A DNA stretch of 64,000 nucleotides. Origin: an uncultured Ruminococcus sp. (lineage in GTDB: Bacteria; Bacillota; Clostridia; Oscillospirales; Ruminococcaceae). This document shows positions 8,827-16,787 of this stretch, piece by piece. The notes beneath the pieces are model-generated. The model did no database searches and had not been told where the DNA came from. It saw only the letters and a program-made list of their open reading frames with translations. The stretch is taken from NCBI GenBank assembly GCA_947627175.1, contig CANQVA010000002.1, forward strand, positions 62,001 through 126,000, in the 5' to 3' direction. The number at the start of each line of letters is the position of its first letter. Positions within the stretch are counted from its first letter, which is position 1. The position numbers and the translations under genes are program-made.

Positions 8827-9960
8827 ATGAACAAAGGAAGTCAGCGAAGAAAAAAAAGAAAATACAAAATTCGCTATGACCGTGTTTTTGCGGTTTTGTT
8901 TGCCCTTGTCGTTATGAGTATGGTTGTAACATCATGCGTAAAGGGAATGTTGAGAAAAGACGACAAATCTGTTCTGAAAAGTACGGAAAATGTTTCAGCG
9001 GATAATTCCGCAAAGACAGAAGAAAGTGAAATAACAACAAGTCTGCCGGAAGTCACTACAGAAGAAACAACAACAAGCGTTTCAGAAGATTTTGCCGTAA
9101 ATACTTCGACTACATCAATGACAACAACAACGACTACTGAAAAAACCACAACAACTACAACTACTACTGTCACACGTGATAAAGAATCTCTGCCAAAAGA
9201 TTATACAACTGTTTCTGTAAGCAATGAAAAAGTATATAGCGGTGACCTTGTAATGGTAAATCCAAATCATATTTATCATTTTTTGCCTGATGACATTGAA
9301 CTTGTAACTCTTTATGACCATATAAGCACGGAATACTACGGCGTTAGTGATTTGGTTATAAGTCTTGATGCTGAAGTAGTTGAACATCTTAACAAGTTTA
9401 TGCAGGACTTTGCGGAAACTCAATATAATACCGATATATTCATTATAGGCGGTTATCGTTCGGCAGAAGAACAGAATCAGAAATATAGTTACGGTACAAC
9501 TTACACTATCGGCGGATTTTCCGATTATCATACAGGCAGAAGTTTTGATATGGGAGTTTTTCCGCAGAATGGCTCAAGTTCCGGGTATTATTCGCCTACA
9601 GGTGTTTATTCATGGATAGATGAACACGCCTCTGATTACGGCTTTGTTTTAAGGTATCCCGAAGGCAAGGAAAGTATAACAGGTGAAAGAACAAGAACAC
9701 AAACATATAGATATGTAGGTGTTCCTCATTCAACATATATGAAACAGAATAACCTTTGTCTTGAAGAGTATATTGAGAAACTTAAATCATATACTATGAA
9801 CAAACCTCTTGAAATTTCATCGGGAACAGGACTTTACAAAGTTTATTATGTCATGGCTGATTATGATGATATGACAGATATCGGAGTTCCGAAAAACAGT
9901 GAATATGAAATTTCGGGAAACAATGAGGACGGATTTATTGTTACCGTCAAAGTTAATTGA
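8827..9960 (+). CDS. VanY-like (LAS family) D-Ala-D-Ala carboxypeptidase-type protein, membrane anchored
   Basis: 377 residues. A basic N-terminus (NKGSQRRKKRKYKIRY) precedes one membrane segment at about 17-38, then a Thr/Ser/Glu-rich linker to about residue 120, and an extracellular domain. Residues about 190-325 show the VanY/LAS fold: GGYRSAEEQNQKY and SDYHTGRSFDMGVF, whose His and Asp are the first two zinc ligands. The third motif, normally ExWH, is replaced here by RTQTYRYVGVPHS, so the catalytic Glu and the canonical zinc His are not in place; the His of VPHS might substitute. It may trim peptidoglycan stem peptides, or bind them without cutting. GGAG-type ribosome site and promoter upstream, terminator downstream: a single-gene unit. 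Confidence 0.78.
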   Translation: MNKGSQRRKKRKYKIRYDRVFAVLFALVVMSMVVTSCVKGMLRKDDKSVLKSTENVSADNSAKTEESEITTSLPEVTTEETTTSVSEDFAVNTSTTSMTTTTTTEKTTTTTTTTVTRDKESLPKDYTTVSVSNEKVYSGDLVMVNPNHIYHFLPDDIELVTLYDHISTEYYGVSDLVISLDAEVVEHLNKFMQDFAETQYNTDIFIIGGYRSAEEQNQKYSYGTTYTIGGFSDYHTGRSFDMGVFPQNGSSSGYYSPTGVYSWIDEHASDYGFVLRYPEGKESITGERTRTQTYRYVGVPHSTYMKQNNLCLEEYIEKLKSYTMNKPLEISSGTGLYKVYYVMADYDDMTDIGVPKNSEYEISGNNEDGFIVTVKVN

Positions 9961-9967
9961 CAGGCGG

Positions 9968-10000
9968 AAAGAGCTACGGAAATTTTTCCTTAGCTCTTTT
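9968..10000 (+). terminator. Hairpin terminator after VanY-like gene
   Basis: AAAGAGCTA pairs perfectly with TAGCTCTTT, and the interior GGAAA/TTTCC extends the stem. The 3' arm is followed by TCTG, so the T tract is within the arm. Confidence 0.7.
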
Positions 10001-10011
10001 CTGAGATAATA

Positions 10012-10042
10012 CGGAAAAACTCTATGCCACATGAGTTTTTTC
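10012..10042 (+). terminator. Second, A/T-flanked hairpin (bidirectional terminator type)
   Basis: AAAAACTC and GAGTTTTT form an 8-base-pair stem around a 10-base loop, with T-rich sequence on both strands. It sits just before the oligopeptide-binding gene. Confidence 0.5.
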
Positions 10043-10071
10043 GTTTGTATTGTGGCAGAACGGAGATAAAT

Positions 10072-11712
10072 GTGAAAAAACTGACATTGTTTGTCTGTAC
10101 AATATTATGTGCAGTAACTCTTTCTTCATGCGGAAATAATGACAGAGGGGACGGCAGTGGGCATATGTACGATGTTTCGATTCTCGGAAATCCTGAAAGC
10201 CTTGACCCACAGTATGCAAGTGATTCAGCCTCAAATACTATTATAAAAAACCTCTACAGCGGTCTTATGACAACGGACAAAAACGGAAATATTCTCTGCT
10301 GTAATGCCGAAAGCTATACAATTTCAAATGACGGACTTGAATATACTTTTAATCTTAAAAAAGATAATTACTGGTTTTTTGACGAAAACGACAACGATAT
10401 AATTGAAAATGGTGAATATTTTCCCGTTACGGCAAGTGACTATGTTTTTGCTTTCCGTCGGATTCTTGACCCGGCAATGCAGTCGCCATATTCAGAAAAT
10501 TTTTCATGTATAAGAAACGGAAGTAATATTATTTCGGGAAAAGCTCTTCCGGAAACAGCCGGAGTAATTGCAGTTGATGATTATACACTGAATATTTCAC
10601 TTGATTATCCGTCAGCGGAATTTCTCGGTCTGCTTGCAACGAATGCCGCAGTTCCTTGCAACAGGGAGTTTTTTTATTCAACAAAAGGGCGTTATGGACT
10701 TGACGACCGTTCTGTAATGTCAAACGGGGCTTTTTTTGTAAGGCAATGGTTTTATGACCCTTACGGGGTAAACAATATTCTTTACATGAAACGGAATGAA
10801 GCAAACCTGACTGAAACTAATGAAATATATCCGTCATATCTGAATTTTACGATTGAATCAAGTGAAGATGATATTCGGAATATGTTCAAGGCGGAACAGA
10901 TTGAATGCTTTACAACACTAAATACAGGCGGACTTAATTTAAAAAAATATAATGTTGAATCGTCGGGTGCTGTTACTCTCGGACTTATTTTCAACCCCGA
11001 TGACCCGTATTATTCAAATGAAAATATACGTAAAGCCCTTTCACTTTCGATTGACAGAAAAAAAATTATTGAAGATGCGGACAGCAGTGATGTTAAAGAA
11101 GCATACGGTATAATTCCGCCTGCTGTAAAACTTCTCGGAAGAAATTACAGGGAACTTGTGGCAGATGAACAGTTTGAATTTTATAATATTGAAGAGGCGA
11201 AACGATGTTTTGAAGTCGGTAAAGCTGAATTGCAGACAGAATCTTTAGACGGAACAAAAATACTTGTTTGCAGTGGAACAATAGATAGTAGTTATCTTCA
11301 CAGGCTTTCAGAAAACTGGAATGAACTTTTCGGCTTTTATATAGGTATAGAAGAAGTTACTCCGACGGAGTTCAGCCGATGTATTGCAGAAAAAGATTAC
11401 AGTATTGCACTTTATCCCTTAAATGCCGACTATAACAGCGGTATTTCTGTAATTGAACAGTTTGAAAAAAATGACTGTCTGAAATATTCGGCAGACGGTG
11501 TTGAAATTATGGATAAAATAAGAAGATGTGCCGATGTTTCGGAACTTATTGACTGTTATTGTGCGGAGGAAAGCAGAATACTTGACGGTTACGGTTTTAT
11601 ACCGCTTTTTTATAAAAATTCTTATCTGATTACGCAGAAAGACAATGAAGACATATTATATGATGCTTTTACAGGGGCTATTGACTTTAAGTATGCTAAA
11701 AATTACAGATGA
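10072..11712 (+). CDS. Oligopeptide ABC transporter substrate-binding lipoprotein
   Basis: 546 residues from the GTG at 10072 (GGAG seven bases upstream; the track's ATG at 10024 sits in a terminator hairpin). The N-terminus MKKLTLFVCTILCAVTLSSC is a lipoprotein signal with LSSC as lipobox. The body matches family 5 binding proteins (OppA/DppA): NPESLDPQYASDSASNTIIKN near residue 45, VTASDYVFAFRRILDP, and NIRKALSLSIDRKKII. It would capture peptides or similar solutes at the outer membrane face. No permease or ATPase genes are adjacent, so it may serve a transporter encoded elsewhere or act as a sensor component. Ligand cannot be told from sequence. Confidence 0.88.
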   Translation: MKKLTLFVCTILCAVTLSSCGNNDRGDGSGHMYDVSILGNPESLDPQYASDSASNTIIKNLYSGLMTTDKNGNILCCNAESYTISNDGLEYTFNLKKDNYWFFDENDNDIIENGEYFPVTASDYVFAFRRILDPAMQSPYSENFSCIRNGSNIISGKALPETAGVIAVDDYTLNISLDYPSAEFLGLLATNAAVPCNREFFYSTKGRYGLDDRSVMSNGAFFVRQWFYDPYGVNNILYMKRNEANLTETNEIYPSYLNFTIESSEDDIRNMFKAEQIECFTTLNTGGLNLKKYNVESSGAVTLGLIFNPDDPYYSNENIRKALSLSIDRKKIIEDADSSDVKEAYGIIPPAVKLLGRNYRELVADEQFEFYNIEEAKRCFEVGKAELQTESLDGTKILVCSGTIDSSYLHRLSENWNELFGFYIGIEEVTPTEFSRCIAEKDYSIALYPLNADYNSGISVIEQFEKNDCLKYSADGVEIMDKIRRCADVSELIDCYCAEESRILDGYGFIPLFYKNSYLITQKDNEDILYDAFTGAIDFKYAKNYR

Positions 11713-11713
11713 T

Positions 11714-11754
11714 AAAAACAGGAACAGTAAAAAAAATTCTGTTCCTGTTTTTTT
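11714..11754. terminator. Bidirectional rho-independent terminator
   Basis: AAAACAGGAACAG and CTGTTCCTGTTTT are perfect complementary arms with A and T runs on the outside. It serves both the binding-protein gene and the convergent AraC gene. Confidence 0.85.
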
Positions 11755-12539
11755 CAGGTTGTTTCATCATCTGCTGTTTTTCTGTATTCGGAGGGAGTAC
11801 AATTTTTTTGCTGTCGGAATTGTTTCATAAAATATGAATCACTGTCATATCCGCATTTTTCGGCAATTTCACTTATTGACAAATCGGTGTTTTTCAGCAG
11901 TTCACAAGCATATAATATACGGCTGTAAATTACGTCCTGCCGGTATGTTGTTCCAAAAGCCATATAATAAAGTCTGTGGAAATATGAACGGCTTATAGAC
12001 ATATCATAACATATTTCGTCAGCAGACCATTCTTTCATAGGTTCTTCAAATATTGCATCTCTTATATTTTTGAGTTCGGCGTATTTTGGAATTTTTGGTA
12101 AATATGGCTTTGCTGAAAACATTTCGTTTATGGAAATAAAAATTATCCTCATTGAAAGTTCCATAAATTCATTGTAATGCTTGCCTTTATTCATAAATTC
12201 ATACTTCATTGATTTCATTGTTGATGATATTACAAAATCGTCAGAAACTTCAACGGGAATGTCAAGCGGAATGTTCATTGATATTATGTACTGTCTGTCA
12301 ACGGAAGATGTCTGAAAATTTATGTAGTCATATTTCAGGGGAGAATTATTTAATCCACGCATTTCCTGTCTGTATATGTTACTTGAAATCAACGCTGAAT
12401 TTCCTGTGAATACTTTGCTTTCACCACCTGATGTAAATACCATAGGCGACCTGAAAAGAAAAAAAGTGAAATGCGGGTTTTTTTCAATTTCGGAAGAACT
12501 TTTTTTATGGCAGTTAAGATTTATTTTATTTATTTTCAT
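11754..12539 (-). CDS. AraC-family transcriptional regulator
   Basis: 261 residues from the ATG at 12539, which has TAGGAG eight bases upstream; the track start 14 codons earlier overlaps the promoter. The N-terminal half resembles an AraC effector-binding cupin-type region but is divergent. The C-terminal 100 residues are the double helix-turn-helix: SADEICYDMSISRSYFHRLY and LSISEIAEKCGYDSDSYFMK, then the FRQQKNCTPSEYRK ending that closes nearly every AraC protein. It probably controls a sugar or surface gene; the neighbouring substrate-binding lipoprotein is convergent and not obviously a target. The ligand is unknown. Confidence 0.9.
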   Translation of the reverse strand: MKINKINLNCHKKSSSEIEKNPHFTFFLFRSPMVFTSGGESKVFTGNSALISSNIYRQEMRGLNNSPLKYDYINFQTSSVDRQYIISMNIPLDIPVEVSDDFVISSTMKSMKYEFMNKGKHYNEFMELSMRIIFISINEMFSAKPYLPKIPKYAELKNIRDAIFEEPMKEWSADEICYDMSISRSYFHRLYYMAFGTTYRQDVIYSRILYACELLKNTDLSISEIAEKCGYDSDSYFMKQFRQQKNCTPSEYRKTADDETT

Positions 12540-12569
12540 AAAATCGCTCCTATAAAAAATATCACTCTC

Positions 12570-12598
12570 ATTATAACACAAAAAATTTATTTTCTCAA
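12570..12598 (-). promoter_or_regulatory. Promoter of the AraC regulator gene
   Basis: On the minus strand, TTGAGA, 17 bases, TATAAT, ending about 31 bases before the chosen start codon. Confidence 0.7.
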
Positions 12599-12665
12599 CA
12601 AATAATGCAGTTTCAGGAAAAAATTACATATTATATACAAAACGGTAAAATTATTATTATTTATA

Positions 12666-12694
12666 TTGACTTTGCAATATTTTTGTGATATAAT
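12666..12694 (+). promoter_or_regulatory. SigA-type promoter with extended -10
   Basis: TTGACT, 17 bases, TATAAT, again with TGA before the -10. It is 66 bases upstream of the 629-residue membrane protein and back to back with the AraC promoter. Confidence 0.75.
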
Positions 12695-12760
12695 CGTATA
12701 AAGGCTGAATTACAGCTTTATACAAATATCTGTTTTTTCCCGAAAAGGAGGGGGTCTTTT

Positions 12761-14650
12761 ATGTCAGATAACATAAACAATATGAACAACGATAATTTCA
12801 CTAATATCGTATCAGGTGTTGAGCGTGTTTCAAAAAAGAAGGGCAAAAAAATTGCACTCATCAGCGGTATAACTGCCGTTGCACTCGTTGGCGGAGGGGT
12901 TGCCGCATATAATCTTTCTGATTTTGTAAAAAATCAGGTAAATATCCGTGTGATGAAACCCGACAATTACTATGCATGGGTTACAGAAGAAAATGCAAAA
13001 ACTTTCGCACAGTCTGCAAAAGAGAAATATTCAAAGACTTATGACAAAGTGCAGAATGGAAACAACAGCAATGTATCTCTTAAATATACGGCAAGTGACG
13101 GATTCAGGGATTATGCCCTCAATTCATTACTCGGTGAATCATACGGCGATTCTACAGATGAAGAGTCACAGAAAATTGTTGATATAATCAATAATATAAA
13201 TGAAATTGCTATAGGTGGTAATGTCAATTCAAAAGACGGTATGTCCTCCGGCTCTGCTTTTGTATCATTCAACGGCGAAAACATTGTGAATGAGGAAATT
13301 GCTCTCGATAGTGGAAACTATGACTTTTTCATGCGTGTTCCCGAACTTACTGAACAGTGGCTTTGTTTGTCTATGGGCGAAATTATGGACGAAAGTGCGG
13401 ACGAACTGTCAGATATTATGACAAATCCTGAAAAATATCTTTCTCCCGAACAGCTTGAAGACATGATTATAAGATACACTAATATATGGAATCAGTGTGT
13501 TGAAGATATTGAAATGGAGAAAAAGGAATCTGTCGATATTTGCGACATTACTGTTGACTATACTGTTCTTTCCGTAGAACTCAATGAAAGCGACATGGTG
13601 AATATTGCAAAAGAATACATTGAAGAGATAAAGAATGACGATGTACTTAAAAATATAGTTGTAGGTCTTGGCGAATGTACAGAAGAAGAATGGACATCAG
13701 GACTTGACGAAGCTCTCAACGGCCTTGAAAGTGAAGATACTTCAGACAATGATGTACAACTGAATGTAGAAACTTATGTTGATGCTAACGGAGATATAAG
13801 GGGTACAAGGTTCTCTGTTGAGGATGAGGGAGATGCTTTCATTGCATTCGGTAAAGACGGCGAAAATGTACGTGGTGAATTTTCTTTTACAGAGGGCAAT
13901 GAAGAATTATTCAGTGCTGAACTCTATGCAGACGAAAACGACGGTAAATACAGCGGAAATATTGATTTTACTTATACTGACTATGACGAAACTGCCGAAA
14001 CAATAAGCGTTGAATTTACTGATTATGAAGTTGTAAACGAAGAAGAAGGCTATTTCAATGCTGATGTAACTCTTATTATTCCCGACGTTGACCCGATTGC
14101 AATTGATTTCAATTCAGACGGAAATAAGCAGGATATTTCATATAATATCAACTTTGATGGCACGGATTACGGCACAGTTACACTCAGTATGTCTGTAAAT
14201 AGTGGTGCAGATGTTTCAATCCCCGATAAAAACGATGCATTTACAGTATCATATATGGATTCAGATGTTTCTCTTGCTGACTATATCCCCGAAGAAAATA
14301 TGAAAACTTTCATTCATGATATTCTTGTAAAGATAGGTTTCAGTGATGAAGATGCATCAGAAGGTGCAGACGATATGACTTATGGAATGTATTATGATTC
14401 TGACGACTGGGAAACAGAAGATTCTGAATTTGACGATTTCGACAATTTTGATGATTTTGACGATTCGGACATCTCTATCCCTGAAGAGGTTTTTGAAGAA
14501 ACAACCGAAGAACAGGATGAAAATGTATGGAATCTCTATGAAGAAGGTATGTTTTCAGAGGGAGATATAAGCGAAAATGAATTAACAGCCGATGAACCGC
14601 AGGAAGAAGTTGCAGAGAGTGAAAGCTCTGTAAGTGAATCAGCTGAATAG
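12761..14650 (+). CDS. Unknown membrane-anchored extracellular protein
   Basis: 629 residues; I do not recognise a named family. A very strong ribosome site (GGAGGGGG) precedes the ATG. Residues 1-26 are polar, 28-50 are one hydrophobic segment (KIALISGITAVALVGGGVAAY), and the remaining 580 residues are acidic and should lie outside the cell. The middle is rich in alternating beta-type strands with repeated D/N/G turns, while the last 90 residues are a low-complexity acidic tail (runs of D, E, F and S). There are almost no cysteines. Single gene with its own promoter and terminator, upstream of a two-component system. Possibly a substrate-sensing or scaffold surface protein; that is inference only. 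Confidence 0.75.
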   Translation: MSDNINNMNNDNFTNIVSGVERVSKKKGKKIALISGITAVALVGGGVAAYNLSDFVKNQVNIRVMKPDNYYAWVTEENAKTFAQSAKEKYSKTYDKVQNGNNSNVSLKYTASDGFRDYALNSLLGESYGDSTDEESQKIVDIINNINEIAIGGNVNSKDGMSSGSAFVSFNGENIVNEEIALDSGNYDFFMRVPELTEQWLCLSMGEIMDESADELSDIMTNPEKYLSPEQLEDMIIRYTNIWNQCVEDIEMEKKESVDICDITVDYTVLSVELNESDMVNIAKEYIEEIKNDDVLKNIVVGLGECTEEEWTSGLDEALNGLESEDTSDNDVQLNVETYVDANGDIRGTRFSVEDEGDAFIAFGKDGENVRGEFSFTEGNEELFSAELYADENDGKYSGNIDFTYTDYDETAETISVEFTDYEVVNEEEGYFNADVTLIIPDVDPIAIDFNSDGNKQDISYNINFDGTDYGTVTLSMSVNSGADVSIPDKNDAFTVSYMDSDVSLADYIPEENMKTFIHDILVKIGFSDEDASEGADDMTYGMYYDSDDWETEDSEFDDFDNFDDFDDSDISIPEEVFEETTEEQDENVWNLYEEGMFSEGDISENELTADEPQEEVAESESSVSESAE

Positions 14651-14660
14651 TTAAAATATA

Positions 14661-14693
14661 AAACTGCCGTGCATGGTGTACGGCAGTTTTTTT
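14661..14693 (+). terminator. Rho-independent terminator
   Basis: ACTGCCGT and ACGGCAGT arms around a 9-base loop, followed by seven T. Confidence 0.88.
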
Positions 14694-14702
14694 GTATTTG
14701 CC

Positions 14703-14731
14703 TTGCATTTTCCGACAAAAAAACGTATACT
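14703..14731 (+). promoter_or_regulatory. Promoter of the two-component operon
   Basis: TTGCAT, 17 bases, TATACT, 36 bases before the response regulator start. Confidence 0.6.
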
Positions 14732-14767
14732 ATATAAATAGAGTTTTTTAAACAGGAGGAAAGTTTT

Positions 14768-15448
14768 ATGATATATCTGCTTGAAGATGATGCAGGAATA
14801 AGAAACTTTGTTACATACGCACTCAATAATTCAGGATTTGATACGGAGAGTTTTGAACAGCCCTCAGCATTCTGGAAAGCTATGCAGGAAAATAAGCCTG
14901 ATTTAGTTTTGCTCGATATAATGTTACCCGAAGAGGACGGACTTTCAATATTAAGAAAAATGCGTTCTTGCACTGAAACGGAAAAACTCCCCGTTATAAT
15001 GCTTACTGCAAAAGACACTGAATATGACAAAGTGGAGGGACTTGACAGCGGTGCAGATGACTATGTTTCAAAACCTTTCGGCATTATGGAACTTTTATCA
15101 CGCATTAAGGCACTTCTAAGACGTACAACAGACACAGCGGAAAAAAATTTTCTTTCAGCAGGAAATCTTGTTATTTATCCCTCAAAGCATGAAGTTATTG
15201 CAGATGGTATAAAAATAAGTCTTACTCTTAAAGAGTATGAATTATTGCTATGGCTTGTGAAAAATAAAGGTGAAGTCTATTCACGTGACACTCTTTTGCA
15301 GAAAATATGGGGATATGATTTTTCAGGGGAAAGCCGTACTGTTGATGTTCATATAAGAACATTGCGTTCAAAACTCGGAAAATGCGGTGAAATTATAAAA
15401 ACTATCCGTGGAGTAGGTTATAAGGCGGAGGATTCGGAAAGTGACTAA
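14768..15448 (+). CDS. OmpR/PhoB-family response regulator
   Basis: 226 residues. The receiver domain (1-115) has the acidic pair LEDDAG, the phospho-acceptor Asp in LVLLDIMLPEEDG, Thr/Ser in MLTAKD and the Lys in VSKPFG. The C-terminal winged helix (about 130-222) ends with the family signature GESRTVDVHIRTLRSKLG and IKTIRGVGYKAE. AGGAGG lies eight bases upstream of the ATG. Its end overlaps the histidine kinase gene by 8 bases, so the two form an operon. By domain order with the partner kinase (PAS plus HisKA) it resembles PhoP of Firmicutes, but phosphate control cannot be shown from sequence. Confidence 0.93.
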   Translation: MIYLLEDDAGIRNFVTYALNNSGFDTESFEQPSAFWKAMQENKPDLVLLDIMLPEEDGLSILRKMRSCTETEKLPVIMLTAKDTEYDKVEGLDSGADDYVSKPFGIMELLSRIKALLRRTTDTAEKNFLSAGNLVIYPSKHEVIADGIKISLTLKEYELLLWLVKNKGEVYSRDTLLQKIWGYDFSGESRTVDVHIRTLRSKLGKCGEIIKTIRGVGYKAEDSESD

Positions 15449-16748
15449 GAGAATTTTTTATAGTATAGTCAGAACGTCTGTTTTCACAACTGTTGTCACG
15501 CTTATTCTTGCAAAAGTTCTGAACAATGAAAACTATCTGATAAATTCAGGTATATTTGTAATATCAGTTTTATTTGCCGTAATTTTTGCCCTCCGTTTTT
15601 CAAGGAAAATAACACGCCCTCTTGTTGAGGTAAACCCCGACAACCCTAAAATAAATTATTCTGAAATTAACCCTCTTATTAACAAAATACGTATTCAGAA
15701 AGGAAAAATCAGCCGTCAGAGTAATGAAGTTCGCAGTGGTCGTGAACAGCTTAGTCTTATAACTGAAAATATGAATGAAGGTATTGTTATAGTTGACACA
15801 AGAACAAATATACTTTCATGCAATTCGGGAGCTTTAAGACTTCTTGACAAAAAAAATGTCAGTGAGGGGCAAAGCGTATATCTTCTTAATAATTCGGAAG
15901 TTTTCCGCCGTTGTATTCAGGACGCTATGGGCGGAAGAAATTCAAGCTGTATACTTAAAACTGAGCATGGCGACAGGGAAATTATAGCAAGTCCGTCAAA
16001 CATAACAGACACAGTAAACGGAATTGTTATATTTATTTTTGATGTAAGCGAAAAACAAGAACTTGAAACTATGAGGCGTGAATTTACGTCAAATGTTTCA
16101 CATGAATTAAAAACTCCGCTTACTACAATTTACGGCATATCGGATATGCTTGCCAATGGAATGGTAAAGCCTGAAGATGTTATGCAATTCGGTCAGAATA
16201 TACGCAGTGAGGCGGAAAGACTTATTATTTTGATTAACGATATTGTTTCACTTTCAAAACTTGATGAAAATTCAGTACCGCATGAAGATACTGAAATTGA
16301 TTTGTATAATCTTGCGGAAGAAGTTGCCGGAAGACTTCAATGCAGAGCATCAGAAAAAGATGTTTCAATATCGGTTACAGGTGAACACGTTTCTGTTATC
16401 GGAAATAAAACTGTTCTTGACGAAATAATATATAATCTTTGCGACAATGCCATAAAATATAATAATAACGGTGGATATGTTGAAGTTAAAATTTCACATA
16501 TCCCGACAAAAGCACTTATTACTGTAAGTGATAACGGTATGGGAATACCAAAAGAACACATAAACAGAATATTTGAACGTTTTTACCGTGTTGACAAAAG
16601 CCATTCACGCAAAATAAAGGGAACAGGGCTCGGGCTTTCGATTGTAAAGCATGGTGTTATGTATCATAACGGAACAATACGTGTTGACAGTAAACTCGGA
16701 AAAGGTTCTGTTTTTACTGTTGAATTTCCGATAGACAACAAAGGATAA
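15441..16748 (+). CDS. PhoR-like sensor histidine kinase
   Basis: 435 residues starting at GTG 15441 inside the end of the regulator gene. Two closely spaced membrane segments (about 8-27 and 32-50) leave almost no extracellular loop, so it is unlikely to sense a ligand outside directly. A linker, then a PAS domain (about 105-205, ITENMNEGIVIVDTRTNIL), a HisKA dimerisation domain with the phospho-His in FTSNVSHELKTPLTTIYG, and an HATPase domain with LCDNAIKYNN (N box), VSDNGMGIP (G1), FERFYRVDK (F box) and GTGLGLSIV (G2). All catalytic boxes are intact. Short-loop kinases of this PhoR/WalK class often sense through membrane partners. Confidence 0.92.
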   Translation: MTKRIFYSIVRTSVFTTVVTLILAKVLNNENYLINSGIFVISVLFAVIFALRFSRKITRPLVEVNPDNPKINYSEINPLINKIRIQKGKISRQSNEVRSGREQLSLITENMNEGIVIVDTRTNILSCNSGALRLLDKKNVSEGQSVYLLNNSEVFRRCIQDAMGGRNSSCILKTEHGDREIIASPSNITDTVNGIVIFIFDVSEKQELETMRREFTSNVSHELKTPLTTIYGISDMLANGMVKPEDVMQFGQNIRSEAERLIILINDIVSLSKLDENSVPHEDTEIDLYNLAEEVAGRLQCRASEKDVSISVTGEHVSVIGNKTVLDEIIYNLCDNAIKYNNNGGYVEVKISHIPTKALITVSDNGMGIPKEHINRIFERFYRVDKSHSRKIKGTGLGLSIVKHGVMYHNGTIRVDSKLGKGSVFTVEFPIDNKG

Positions 16749-16751
16749 AAA

Positions 16752-16787
16752 TATGCCGTTCTGCTCATATACAGAACGGCTTGTTTA
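16752..16787. terminator. Bidirectional terminator between kinase and pectate lyase
   Basis: GCCGTTCTG and CAGAACGGC form a 9-base-pair stem with an 8-base loop, with TTGTTTATT after it on the plus strand and ATATTTTTA on the minus strand. Confidence 0.75.

Noticed and set aside
8874-9173. Minus-strand poly-Val ORF
   Set aside because: Mirror of the ACA-rich Thr linker of the VanY-like gene; no ribosome site or family.
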